Source of the DNA: Chloroflexota bacterium
Lineage (GTDB): Bacteria > Chloroflexota > Anaerolineae > Aggregatilineales > Phototrophicaceae
Length of the DNA: 64,000 bases
Assembly: GCA_026708115.1 (NCBI GenBank)
Contig: JAPOVL010000025.1
Location: 229,289-293,288 of the forward strand
Reading direction: 5' to 3'
Shown: positions 46,219 to 54,782 of the stretch, in pieces
How the letters are laid out: every line of letters starts with the position of its first letter
Position numbering within the stretch: position 1 is the stretch's first letter
Notes under the pieces: generated by a model
The model's input: the letters and a program-made list of their open reading frames with translations, nothing else
Databases searched by the model: none
Told to the model about the DNA's origin: nothing
Position numbers and translations under genes: made by a program

Positions 46219-46323
46219 GGTATCCCCGCACATGGCAAACAATCGTCAGGGAAAGTTTACCACAGGGATTCCGCGGCGATGAAATCGCGGGACTTGCCAG
46301 AGCTTCTTTAGCGCTATTCCGGC

Positions 46324-47175
46324 TTAGGGGTAGTCGCTGTAATCGTAGCCGTAATCGACCGCGGGGCTGCGCAACTGCGCGTCCATGCCGCCATCGACGA
46401 AAATGCGCGTGCCGGTGATGTAAGCGGCGTCATCCGAGCAGAGAAAGGCGACCGCGGCCGCGATATCCTTCGGCGTCCCTTGCCGCGCTAGCGGGATGAC
46501 TTCCGACGGCGGGATGGGCGCGTCGCCCACGGAGATGCCACGATCGACGCGGATGCTGCCCGGTACGACCGTGTTGACGCGAATGCCAAGCGGCGCGAGA
46601 TCGAGCGCCATCGCGCGGGTCGCCGCCTCGATGCCGCCCTTGCTGGTATCGTAACCGAACATCTGCCGGTGCGCGCGGGAGGCGCCGCCGCTGCTCACAT
46701 TGACGATCACGCCGCCTTGTCCGCGTCGCGCCATCAGCCGAGCCGCCGTCTGCGAGCAATGGAACATGCCCGACAAGTTGACGGCCAGCGTCGTTTCCCA
46801 GGCTTCGTCGCTGTAATCGAGGAAGTTGGCGACCACGCCCGTTTTGTGCACGAATGCCGCATTGTTGACCAGGATATCGACCGCGCCAAAAGCCTCGGCA
46901 GCGGCCGCGAACAATACTTCGGCCGCTTGACGCCGAGTGATGTCGCTCTCAACATAGATGACGCGGCCGGGCGCGTCGCTCAGCTCGGCAGCCAGGGATT
47001 GTCCGCCGGCGACATCTATATCGGCGATGACAGCGTTGGCCCCTTCCGCAGCCAGACGGCGGACGCATCCCGCCCCAATACCATTGGCGCCACCGGTAAC
47101 GATCGCGGTTTTACCTTCCAGTCGCATAACCTTCATTCCCTTTCCAGTTGCTTTTTTATCGCCGGGGTCCGTCAT
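46324..47175 (-). CDS. Short-chain dehydrogenase/reductase of the hyu operon
   Basis: 283 residues from ATG 47175, which overlaps the oxidase stop by four bases as do the other joints of this operon; later starts at 47136 and 47127 are possible and closer to the usual SDR N-terminus. Motifs: TGGANGIG, NNAA, a Ser in VSSGGAS, and YDTSK. The C-terminus TGTRIFVDGGMDAQ is classical FabG-like. Asp at the end of the second strand (ADID) suggests NAD preference. It probably oxidises or reduces an intermediate of the amide or N-methyl amine pathway encoded upstream. Confidence 0.9.
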   Translation of the reverse strand: MTDPGDKKATGKGMKVMRLEGKTAIVTGGANGIGAGCVRRLAAEGANAVIADIDVAGGQSLAAELSDAPGRVIYVESDITRRQAAEVLFAAAAEAFGAVDILVNNAAFVHKTGVVANFLDYSDEAWETTLAVNLSGMFHCSQTAARLMARRGQGGVIVNVSSGGASRAHRQMFGYDTSKGGIEAATRAMALDLAPLGIRVNTVVPGSIRVDRGISVGDAPIPPSEVIPLARQGTPKDIAAAVAFLCSDDAAYITGTRIFVDGGMDAQLRSPAVDYGYDYSDYP

Positions 47176-48350
47176 TTCTGGATACCCCCCAGCCGCGCCA
47201 GCGCAAAAGCTGAGATTTCGATATCGCTTTCGCCATCAAGCGCCAATTGCGCCAAGGTCTCGCCGACCGCCGCCGAATGCTTGAATCCATGCCCGGAACA
47301 GGGCGACGCGATCACCACGCGTTCTGACTCCGGGTGGTAGTCGATAACGAAGTGTTCATCGGCGCTGACCGTATACATGCAAACATCGGCATGAATGAGG
47401 TTTTCGCGCAAGCCCTTGAGGCGAGGCGCGGTCAAGCGCTGGTACATATCCGCCGTTTCTTCGGGGCTGACCTGGCGGCTTAATTCATCGGCATGTGTGC
47501 TGGTATGGTATTGCTCTGTCACGAGTTTGACGCCGCGCAAGCCATCCCTGGGCGCAGGAAACGTCGACCAAAAGTCTTCGAGTCTGTCACCGATCCAGAT
47601 GACAAAGGGACAATTTTCCGGGTAAAACGCTTCCAGGTCATCCGCTTCGAACCAATAGATCACCTGCCTGCAAACGCGAATGCCGGCGCGATAGCGCTCC
47701 GGCAAGAGATCGCCGATCCAGGCGCCGGTAGACAGAATCAACTTGTCCGCCTGGTAGCTGCCTTTGTCGGTGACCACCGTCACCCCCTGCGCGCCAGCTT
47801 GGTAGCGGATCATCTTTTCCTGGGTGCGGATAGCCGCGCCAGCTTCCATCGCCAAATCGAGCTGCGCGTTGATGCAGCGTTCCGGCCGCAGGACGCCGGC
47901 GCCGGGTTCATAATAGGCGCGGTCGACGGGCCGCGGCATCAGCATCGGGAAGCGTCGCTTGATTTCTTCCGCGTCCAGCACTTCGTGCGGAATACCGTAT
48001 CTTTCCGCTATGTCGACGGAAAGCGCGACAAAATTGCCTTGCACGTGGAAGTTCGCCGCAGCGCTTTCCGGCGCTATGATGAGCCCGCCGCTTTCCAGAA
48101 ACAGTTCTCGACCGGTCGACGCTTCAAGATCGCGCCAGATTTCGTTTGAACGGCGGATGAAGGGCATGTACATTTCGCCCTCGCCGATGGCTTGGCGCGT
48201 GATGCGGGTGTCCCCGTGGCTTGATCCCATTGTGTGCGGCGGATCAAAGCGATCGATGCCGAGGGCCCGCGCGCCGCGTTTGCTCGCTTGGTAGAGCGCT
48301 GCCGAGCCCATCGCGCCCAGACCAACCACGATCAGATCGTACTGATTCAT
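47172..48350 (-). CDS. Monomeric sarcosine oxidase / N-methyltryptophan oxidase-like flavoprotein
   Basis: 392 residues. The N-terminal FAD motif is VVGLGAMGSAALYQ, followed by SSHGDTRITRQAI, the signature of the MSOX/SolA group. Cys324 in VCMYTVSADEHF corresponds to the Cys that binds FAD covalently. SPCSGHGFKHSAAVGE is the conserved C-terminal flavin segment. It would oxidatively demethylate an N-methyl amino acid with O2, giving formaldehyde and peroxide. Four-base overlaps link it to hyuB and the SDR. Formaldehyde released here could be oxidised to formate and feed the formate dehydrogenase; that link is inference. Confidence 0.9.
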   Translation of the reverse strand: MNQYDLIVVGLGAMGSAALYQASKRGARALGIDRFDPPHTMGSSHGDTRITRQAIGEGEMYMPFIRRSNEIWRDLEASTGRELFLESGGLIIAPESAAANFHVQGNFVALSVDIAERYGIPHEVLDAEEIKRRFPMLMPRPVDRAYYEPGAGVLRPERCINAQLDLAMEAGAAIRTQEKMIRYQAGAQGVTVVTDKGSYQADKLILSTGAWIGDLLPERYRAGIRVCRQVIYWFEADDLEAFYPENCPFVIWIGDRLEDFWSTFPAPRDGLRGVKLVTEQYHTSTHADELSRQVSPEETADMYQRLTAPRLKGLRENLIHADVCMYTVSADEHFVIDYHPESERVVIASPCSGHGFKHSAAVGETLAQLALDGESDIEISAFALARLGGIQK

Positions 48351-50050
48351 TTTCCTGCTTCCATCTCCTTACGCCGAGCCTTGGTCGCTTCGGTATCGAT
48401 TGTCATCGTCTCGACATCAATGACCACGCCGTAGTCGCGCTCCGCCGCTGCCAGCGAGACATAACCTTGCCGCGCATCATCCAGCACGCGTTGCGGCTCG
48501 CGCAAGGTTGGCGGCCCGAATCCGCCGCCGCCCGGCAGCTTCAGCGTCACGACTTGCCCGGGCCTCAGCACATAATGCGATTTGGGATGGGGATGGCCGC
48601 CATCGGAGAGCGCAACCTCGCCGCTGGCGCCGGGCTTCCCGCCTAGCAGACCGGCCGCCGCATTGCCGGTGCGGTCATACATGCAGGAATGATTGGCGTT
48701 CATGCCCGTGATGATTTCCAGCTCCATTTTCTGGCCGAGCCCGCCGCGAAATCGGCCGGCGCCGCCGGAATCGGGACGCAGTTCGCGCCGGTGCATGAGC
48801 AGGGGCGCGGCGGTCTCGATCGCTTCTACCGGCACGCCCGTAATGCCGCTGGGAAAAGCGGTCGCCGAAAGACCATCGCGGTCCTGCGCGGCGCCCATGC
48901 CACCGGCGGAGAAAAATACGTAGGCGAATTCCTCCCCTGCCGCGTCCAGCCCGTCCATCATGGTATTCCACAAGCCGGCGGAGCCATTGGCGATCACCTG
49001 CCGGGGTATCACTTCCGCCAAAGCCGTCAGCAGCGGTTGGCTGACGAAGTGGCCGATCAGATGACGGGCGCTTACCGGCGCCGGTCGGCGACAATTCAGT
49101 ATGGAGCCGAGCGGCGCGCGCACCTCGATCGGCCGGAATGCGCCTTCGTTATTGGGGATGCCGGGCGCCAAGGCAGCCATCAAGGTGTATGTGGTATAGG
49201 CATGCGTATAGTTCAGCACGACGTTAATGCCGCGATCGACTTGCGGCGAGGACCCTGCATAGTCGACCGCCAATTTGTCTCCCTCGACGGTCAAGGCGCA
49301 GGCAATTTTCAGCGGCTCGTCGAAGCCGTCGATGCCGATTTCGTCTCGGTAAAGGCCATCGGGCAAGGCGCTTATCGCCGCGCGTACGGCGCGCTCCGTG
49401 CGATCGAGAATTTGCGCCGACACTTCTTCGATATCGGGCAGGGCATACTCGTCGAGCATTTCGATCAGCTTGCGCGCGCCTACCTGGTTGCCGACTTGCT
49501 GGGCATAGATGTCGCCGATCACTTGATCGGGCACGCGCACGTTGGCGCGAATGATTTCAATCAATTCTTGATTGACATCGCCGGCTTTGAATAGCTTCAT
49601 CAGTGGGATGGCCAGGCCCTCTTCATAGAGTGAGCGCGCGTCCCCGCCCATGGTCGCGCCGCCGATATCGACGGCATGGCATGTGCTGGCAAACCAGGCC
49701 ACGCCACGTCCGCGATAAAAGACCGGCGAGACAATAGTCAGGTCGAAGAGATGACCCGAGGCTTCCCAGGGGTCGTTCGTGATCAAGGTGTCGCCGGACT
49801 GCAGGCTGTCAATCGGATGCCTGGGCACGATGTACTTGCGAACGCAGTTCGCCATCGTGTTGATATGACCCGGCGTGCCGGTAACGGACTGGGCGATCAT
49901 GTTGCCCTGGCGGTCGAAGACGCCGGCGGACAGGTCCCCCGCTTCGCGCACGACGGTGGTGAAGGAAGAATGGATCAAGGCCGCGGCTTGCTCGTCCACG
50001 ACCGAGATCAAGCGGCTCCAGATCACTTCCAGCGTAACGGGATCAATCAT
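48347..50050 (-). CDS. hyuB: Hydantoinase B / oxoprolinase beta subunit
   Basis: 567 residues from ATG 50050, overlapping the hyuA stop by four bases. Family signatures: MIDPVTLEVIWSRL start, SSFTTVVREAGDLSAGVFD, GHINTM, GDTLITNDPWEASGHLFD, and a Gly-rich C-terminus (LPGGGGFGPP). With HyuA it forms an ATP-dependent amidohydrolase that opens cyclic amides such as N-methylhydantoin, or a related acetone-carboxylase-like complex. The sarcosine-oxidase-like neighbour favours an N-methylhydantoin or creatinine breakdown route. Confidence 0.93.
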   Translation of the reverse strand: MIDPVTLEVIWSRLISVVDEQAAALIHSSFTTVVREAGDLSAGVFDRQGNMIAQSVTGTPGHINTMANCVRKYIVPRHPIDSLQSGDTLITNDPWEASGHLFDLTIVSPVFYRGRGVAWFASTCHAVDIGGATMGGDARSLYEEGLAIPLMKLFKAGDVNQELIEIIRANVRVPDQVIGDIYAQQVGNQVGARKLIEMLDEYALPDIEEVSAQILDRTERAVRAAISALPDGLYRDEIGIDGFDEPLKIACALTVEGDKLAVDYAGSSPQVDRGINVVLNYTHAYTTYTLMAALAPGIPNNEGAFRPIEVRAPLGSILNCRRPAPVSARHLIGHFVSQPLLTALAEVIPRQVIANGSAGLWNTMMDGLDAAGEEFAYVFFSAGGMGAAQDRDGLSATAFPSGITGVPVEAIETAAPLLMHRRELRPDSGGAGRFRGGLGQKMELEIITGMNANHSCMYDRTGNAAAGLLGGKPGASGEVALSDGGHPHPKSHYVLRPGQVVTLKLPGGGGFGPPTLREPQRVLDDARQGYVSLAAAERDYGVVIDVETMTIDTEATKARRKEMEAGK

Positions 50051-52140
50051 CGCTGGTCCCCCTGTAGCAGCAAGAGGCATCCGCCGGCGGACGACTGCGC
50101 TGTCCATCCGGGCAGGACTACGGTTGTGGAAGCCGCTTCTTCAATGATCACGGGACCGGCGGCGCGCCATCCTTCGCTCAGTTGATCGCGCCGGAAGACA
50201 GGCGTTTGGCGCGCCGGCGTATCGGCCCCAAAGCGAACCGGGCGGCAAGCTATGGGGGAATCGCTGGCTGTTGTTGCAGATCGCAGGGAAAGCCTTTCGA
50301 TCTGCGGTGCTGGTCCCGCGATCAGGACGCGCCAGTTGACGGCTTCAATTGGCACGCCATCCGCCAGTTGACCGTAAAAGCGCCGATATTCCGCTTCGAA
50401 AGCGCTTTTCATGGCAGCGATGTGATGCGCATCGAGTTGTCCCATCGTGAAGGGCACGCGCACCTCATAGCCCTGCCCGACATAGCGCATGTCGATGCTG
50501 AGTTGGGCAGAGATGTCATCTGCCGGAACTCCGGCGCCTTCGACAATCGCTCGGCCTTCCGTCTCCAAACTGCGCAAGATCTTATTGAGTTCGCTCAGGT
50601 CCAGCTCGTTCAGTTTGGCGACGTAGCTGCGCGTGAAATCGAAAGCGATAGGCGCGGTCAGGAATCCAAAAGCCGAGCCGACGCCGGCCAGGCGCGGGAT
50701 GATGATACGCCGGATGCCCAGCCCGCCTGCCACGCCACAGGCATGTACCGGCCCGGCGCCCCCGGTTGCGACCATACTGTAGCGCCGAAGCTCCAGCCCG
50801 CGTTCCGCCCCGTGTACGCGCGCAGCCGCGGCCATGTTCTCGTTGACCAGCTGATGTACGCCCCAAGCCAGTCGCTCGACAGACAGATCCAGCGCGGCAG
50901 CCAAGTCTGCAAAGGCGCAGCGCGCCAGATCAAGATCCAGGGACAGGTCGCCGCCTGCAAAGTACTCAGGATTGAGATAGCCGAGCAGCAGATCGGCATC
51001 GGTTACAGTCGGCTCGGCGCCGCCCCGCGCATAAGCCGCCGGACCCGGGTCGGAGCCCGCGCTCTGCGGACCCACTGCCGGCAAACCCAGCCGATTCAGA
51101 TGCGCGATGCTGCCGCCGCCAGCGCCGATTTCGATCATCTCGATCATCGGCACCATCAGGGGCAATCCGCTGCCGCGCTTGAAACGGTGGACATGCGCCA
51201 CTTCGGAATGATTGCTGACCGTCAATTCGCCATCGCGCGTGAGAACTGCTTTTGCCGTTGTGCCGCCCATGTCAAAGGCCAGCACATCGCTATCGCCCAG
51301 TTGCTTGCCCCAATAGACGCCGGCCAGCGCGCCGCCCGCCGGCCCGCTTTCCACCAGCCGCACCGGAAAGGCTCTTGCCGCAGCAACGGTGGTGGTGCCT
51401 CCGCTGCTGAGCATGATATTCAGAGGCGCTTCAATGCCGCTGCAGCGCAGCCCATCATCCACGCGCGCCAAATAGCGCTCGGTGATCGGCTGCACATAAG
51501 CATTGGCGACAGTGGTCGAGGTGCGCGGATATTCGCGCATGCCCGGCGCGACTTGATGTGATACGGAAACGGGGAGCTTGGGCCAACGCGCCTTGACCTG
51601 CTGATAGGCAGTCAATTCATGCGCGGGGTTGGTATAGGCATGCAAGAAGCAGATGGCCAGCGCTTCAATACCTTCGGCCTCCAGCTGGGCGCAAATACCT
51701 TCCAAGGCATCTGCATCGAGTTCTTGCAAGATGCGTCCATCGGCCAGGATGCGCTCCGGGACGTCGAAGCGCAGTCGACGTTCCACCAGGGGCGCCGGCT
51801 TGACCAGCGCCAGGTCGTACATATCGTAGCGGCCTTCGTTGCCGATTTCGAGCGCGTCGCGAAAGCCCGCAGTGGTCAAGAGCGCGGTCTTGGCGCCCTT
51901 GCGTTCGATCAAGGTATTGGTGATGAGCGTGGTGCCATGCGTCACGTAACGGATGGCGTCCGGCGACATGCCCTGGGCTTCCAGCAAGCGTCGAATCCCG
52001 TCAAGGACCGCCGCCGACGGATCCGGATAAGACGTCAAGAGCTTTTCCACCCATATTTCGCGGCTCTGTGGATCAAAAGCGACAATATCGGTGAAGGTGC
52101 CGCCGATATCAACCGCGAGCAGGTATTCCGATGTTGGCAT
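50047..52140 (-). CDS. hyuA: Hydantoinase A / oxoprolinase alpha subunit
   Basis: 697 residues from ATG 52140; the longer open frame upstream lacks homology. The N-terminal LLAVDIGGTFTDIVAFD is the ATPase phosphate loop. Others: YVTHGTTLITNTLIERKGA, LLTTAGFRDALEIGNE, a second DMGGTTAKAVL loop, GAGGGSIAHL and GSDPGPAAYARGG. It uses ATP to activate the cyclic amide. It is the first gene of a four-gene leftward operon in which every joint overlaps by four bases. Confidence 0.94.
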   Translation of the reverse strand: MPTSEYLLAVDIGGTFTDIVAFDPQSREIWVEKLLTSYPDPSAAVLDGIRRLLEAQGMSPDAIRYVTHGTTLITNTLIERKGAKTALLTTAGFRDALEIGNEGRYDMYDLALVKPAPLVERRLRFDVPERILADGRILQELDADALEGICAQLEAEGIEALAICFLHAYTNPAHELTAYQQVKARWPKLPVSVSHQVAPGMREYPRTSTTVANAYVQPITERYLARVDDGLRCSGIEAPLNIMLSSGGTTTVAAARAFPVRLVESGPAGGALAGVYWGKQLGDSDVLAFDMGGTTAKAVLTRDGELTVSNHSEVAHVHRFKRGSGLPLMVPMIEMIEIGAGGGSIAHLNRLGLPAVGPQSAGSDPGPAAYARGGAEPTVTDADLLLGYLNPEYFAGGDLSLDLDLARCAFADLAAALDLSVERLAWGVHQLVNENMAAAARVHGAERGLELRRYSMVATGGAGPVHACGVAGGLGIRRIIIPRLAGVGSAFGFLTAPIAFDFTRSYVAKLNELDLSELNKILRSLETEGRAIVEGAGVPADDISAQLSIDMRYVGQGYEVRVPFTMGQLDAHHIAAMKSAFEAEYRRFYGQLADGVPIEAVNWRVLIAGPAPQIERLSLRSATTASDSPIACRPVRFGADTPARQTPVFRRDQLSEGWRAAGPVIIEEAASTTVVLPGWTAQSSAGGCLLLLQGDQR

Positions 52141-52310
52141 GCCAGATCCGGCCTCTCCATAGGGATGCGTCAAATCGCCCGTCATCATAGTCATTGCGCG
52201 CAAGGCTGTCAAGCAAAGCGGAGGCTGCAGGCAGAGCAATCGCATTGTGCGTCGGCGGCGGCAATTCAATTTGAAGTGATTGTCTTGGCTTGAACAGTCA
52301 CGCTTGGCAG

Positions 52311-52340
52311 TTGAAGAGAAGCGCGATAAACTGTTAGAAT
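52311..52340 (+). promoter_or_regulatory. Probable promoter of the small membrane gene pair
   Basis: TTGAAG (52311-52316), an 18-base spacer and TAGAAT (52335-52340) precede the start at 52368 by about 28 bases. Fit to sigma70 consensus is moderate. It lies in the 227-base divergent gap with hyuA. Confidence 0.5.
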
Positions 52341-52367
52341 AAAGTATCAATGTAGGGATTAATAGGT

Positions 52368-52814
52368 TTGTATCAGCGATCACAACACCCTCTGACGCAT
52401 ATCACCGTTTGGGCGGCGCTGAGCATTGGCCTGCCTTTGCTGCCGATTCTGGTCGGCATGCTCATCGCGCTGCTGCAGCGGGCGGAGATCTCGCTTTTGA
52501 ATCTGCTTGACGGCATCGAGCTTTTTCTCATAGCGCTGTGGCTAGTGACAGCGACAAACGTGGATTTGGCCAAATTCCGGTTTACCTGGGCAAAACCCTT
52601 TCAATTCACCTTGATTGGGCTGGGCGTGCTCAATCTGATATTCTTGACGCTCGTATACGTAAACAACCGTGTCCGCAGCTTGGACTTCGATACTGCTACT
52701 ACCATAGGTCTGGCATCGGGGCACTTTATCTTTATTGTGACCATATCTATTATGCTTCAGTTCTACATGAGTTACGTGCGTTACCAAACGTCGAGCGAAG
52801 GAGAATTACAATGA
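52368..52814 (+). CDS. Small membrane protein of unknown function, parent of the duplicated block
   Basis: 148 residues from a TTG start with AGGGA nine bases upstream. Four hydrophobic segments: near residues 13-36, 45-62, 77-97 and 110-132. A short charged loop NNRVRSLDFDTATT lies between the last two. No family recognised. The stop overlaps the start of the next small gene by four bases, so the two are translationally coupled. The last two membrane segments are repeated 370 bases downstream. Confidence 0.75.
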   Translation: MYQRSQHPLTHITVWAALSIGLPLLPILVGMLIALLQRAEISLLNLLDGIELFLIALWLVTATNVDLAKFRFTWAKPFQFTLIGLGVLNLIFLTLVYVNNRVRSLDFDTATTIGLASGHFIFIVTISIMLQFYMSYVRYQTSSEGELQ

Positions 52815-52963
52815 GTAACGGATTCGTCGTTGCAGTGCTGTCTATCGAAGCTCTGATAGCGATATGGATAGTTGGCTACGTCGTTCACGCGATATGGTCT
52901 GACAAAGATCGCGATATCTTTATCCGCAAGAAAAGGGCACAACAAGAGAATAAGCTAGATTGA
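52811..52963 (+). CDS. 50-residue single-span membrane protein, copy 1
   Basis: ATG 52811 with AAGGAGA six bases upstream. One membrane segment (VVAVLSIEALIAIWIVGYVVHAI) is followed by a cationic tail WSDKDRDIFIRKKRAQQ. Overlap with the upstream stop and a second copy at 53172 with the same tail support a real gene. Its size, coupling and topology suggest a small partner subunit of the four-span protein. Function unknown. Confidence 0.75.
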   Translation: MSNGFVVAVLSIEALIAIWIVGYVVHAIWSDKDRDIFIRKKRAQQENKLD

Positions 52964-53171
52964 GCGTCGCCCGTTGGGATGCACACTCCTATCGCTCAGG
53001 ACACCTCATATTCTTGACGCTCGTATACGTAAACAACCGTGTGCGCAGTTTGGACTTTGATCCTGCTACTACACTTGTGCTTGCCATCGGCTTTTTTGTC
53101 GCCGTCAGCATTATATCAGTGGCTCTGCAGCTTTTTATGAGCTTTGCTAACTATCGTCGAGGAAACACATA
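52960..53171 (+). pseudogene. Truncated duplicate of the four-span membrane gene
   Basis: From base 53008 the sequence repeats 52638 onward (35 bases identical, then diverging) and encodes the last two membrane segments: HLIFLTLVYVNNRVRSLDFD, then a segment ending LQLFMSFANYRRGNT. The first two spans are missing, replaced by about 16 unrelated residues after a TTG at 52960 with no good ribosome-binding site. It is probably a remnant, though an active two-span product coupled to the next gene cannot be excluded. Confidence 0.6.
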
Positions 53172-53315
53172 ATGAGCACGGAATTCGTAATTGTTGTGCT
53201 TTTCGGACTGTTTCTGATCGCCCTATACACCGTAAGCTACGTCGTCTACGCGATCTGGTCGGACAAAGATCGTGATATCTTCATTCGAAAGAAAAGCAGG
53301 CGACAAGAAGAGTAA
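53172..53315 (+). CDS. 47-residue single-span membrane protein, copy 2
   Basis: Starts at ATG 53172, two codons around the end of the truncated duplicate. Sequence: a membrane segment VIVVLFGLFLIALYTVSYVVYAI then WSDKDRDIFIRKKSRRQEE. The tail is almost identical to copy 1 while the membrane segment has drifted at hydrophobic positions, the pattern expected if the protein is still under selection. Confidence 0.7.
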   Translation: MSTEFVIVVLFGLFLIALYTVSYVVYAIWSDKDRDIFIRKKSRRQEE

Positions 53316-53387
53316 CCCGGGCTGCACGCTTCTATTCGGGATAGGCATCCCTGGCGCAAGCCTTCGCTTATGAGGGGCAGATACTGA

Positions 53388-54782
53388 TCAAAACGATACT
53401 TGCGAAAACCAATGGTCCGGCAATGCTTCACGTTCGGCGGCCAGCAGCTCGCGCAAGATAGCATCGGCATCAGCAACCGAGTTGGTGAGCGGATCGGTCA
53501 TCATGGCGCGACGCAGCAGGGCATAATCTCCTTTAACGACAGCTTCCGCTGTCAGTTCGTGGGTATCGAGAACCCCTTCCTGCAAACCACGAATGCCGCG
53601 CGGCATTTCGCCGACGGGGCGCGGCAGAGGTCCGTCCATGTCCACGTCGCAGAGCAACTCCAGAAAGGCGTCTTCCGCCATATTGCTCACAGCGCCCCGA
53701 TTGTAGGTATTGATATAAAAAGGTTTTCCGAGCGCCCCGACCATGTTCTCGATGACGTCGGTGGCGTGGTCGGGGCCAAACATGGCCATGTATTGGCTGA
53801 TGGGCAGCGCCCCATTGATGAAATCATCAACTTGCCGCCACATGGCGTCGTGGCGGGCATAGCGCATGTCTGTTTCCCATATCGACAGAGGTGGAATGGC
53901 GTCCCGCAAGACGCCATGACCTTGATAAAAACGCAAGTATTCCTTGGTATGTGATACGCAGACTGGGATGAGGCCAAAGATTTCAAACAGTTGATAGCCG
54001 ATGGCATCGTTATGAATGGCCTTCGCGCTCCGGTCGCCATCCATCGTCTCGGTCACAACGCCTCGGCGCAGCGTCTCGGCGATTTGCGCTGTGACATCGC
54101 GCCCCTGAAATGCCGATCGCAGCATCCAGGTGAAGTGATTGACGCCGGCGATGCGCATGTCGAAGGCGGCGTCCAATTCGGCATTCCAATCGCCCTCATC
54201 CTCAATGATGCCGGCGTGCTTGGCATAACGAATCTTGACATGGGGCATGTGCAGGGAATCGCACAGGGCCAAGCTCTTGACCCGCGGCGCATAGCGCGCG
54301 ATCGCCATCCCGTTTACTGTGCTGGGATTGATATAATTGATCACCCAGGCATCCGGGCAAAGCCGCTCGACATCGGCAACGCAATCCATAATCAAGGGCA
54401 AGTCGCGCATAGCGCGGAAGATGCCGCCAGGACCGATCGTATCGCCGCTGCACATGCGAATGCCGTATTGTTCGCTGATTTGACAATCCAGTCCGCGATA
54501 GCGAACGGTATCCTCGGCGAAGCTGAGCACCACAAAGTCGGCATTGGGCAGGACCTCCCGCCAGTTGCTGGCGACCTCGATGCGCAGATCGACGCCGGTT
54601 GCGGCGACGACTTTTTCAGCCAATGCTCCCATTTTCTCCATACGCTGGGGATCATTGTCAACGAGCGCTAGCGTGCCGCGGTTCAAGTGCGGAGAATGCA
54701 CCATCTGCCAAATGGCCTGCCGCCCGAAGAAGAGGCTGCCGGCTCCGACAACCACTACCTTTGGAAATTGGATCTTGGGCAT
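53388..54782 (-). CDS. Glycoside hydrolase family 4 (alpha-galactosidase/alpha-glucosidase-like)
   Basis: 464 residues; GH4 enzymes cleave glycosides by an NAD+- and metal-dependent redox-elimination route. The N-terminal NAD fold is VVVVGAGSLFFG. Metal and catalytic segments: NYINPSTVNGMAI (Asn), ALCDSLH (Cys), AGVNHFTW (His). C-terminal PFYINTYNRGAVSNM matches the family. GGAGGAGAAGG precedes the ATG. The start overlaps the helicase stop by one base, so it is expressed with an unrelated gene. Substrate type cannot be fixed; MelA-like or AglA-like are both possible. Confidence 0.9.
   Translation of the reverse strand: MPKIQFPKVVVVGAGSLFFGRQAIWQMVHSPHLNRGTLALVDNDPQRMEKMGALAEKVVAATGVDLRIEVASNWREVLPNADFVVLSFAEDTVRYRGLDCQISEQYGIRMCSGDTIGPGGIFRAMRDLPLIMDCVADVERLCPDAWVINYINPSTVNGMAIARYAPRVKSLALCDSLHMPHVKIRYAKHAGIIEDEGDWNAELDAAFDMRIAGVNHFTWMLRSAFQGRDVTAQIAETLRRGVVTETMDGDRSAKAIHNDAIGYQLFEIFGLIPVCVSHTKEYLRFYQGHGVLRDAIPPLSIWETDMRYARHDAMWRQVDDFINGALPISQYMAMFGPDHATDVIENMVGALGKPFYINTYNRGAVSNMAEDAFLELLCDVDMDGPLPRPVGEMPRGIRGLQEGVLDTHELTAEAVVKGDYALLRRAMMTDPLTNSVADADAILRELLAAEREALPDHWFSQVSF

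Larger units (their letters stand above)
52638..53315 (+). repeat. Partial tandem duplication, ~370-base unit
   Basis: Bases 52638-52672 reappear identically at 53008-53042, and similarity continues through the following small gene in each unit. The copies contain the 3' half of the four-span gene plus the single-span gene. Confidence 0.8.

Noticed and set aside
50182..51561. 459-codon plus-strand frame opposite hyuA
   Set aside because: Antisense to a well-supported hyuA; translation looks like random His/Gln/Arg-rich sequence.
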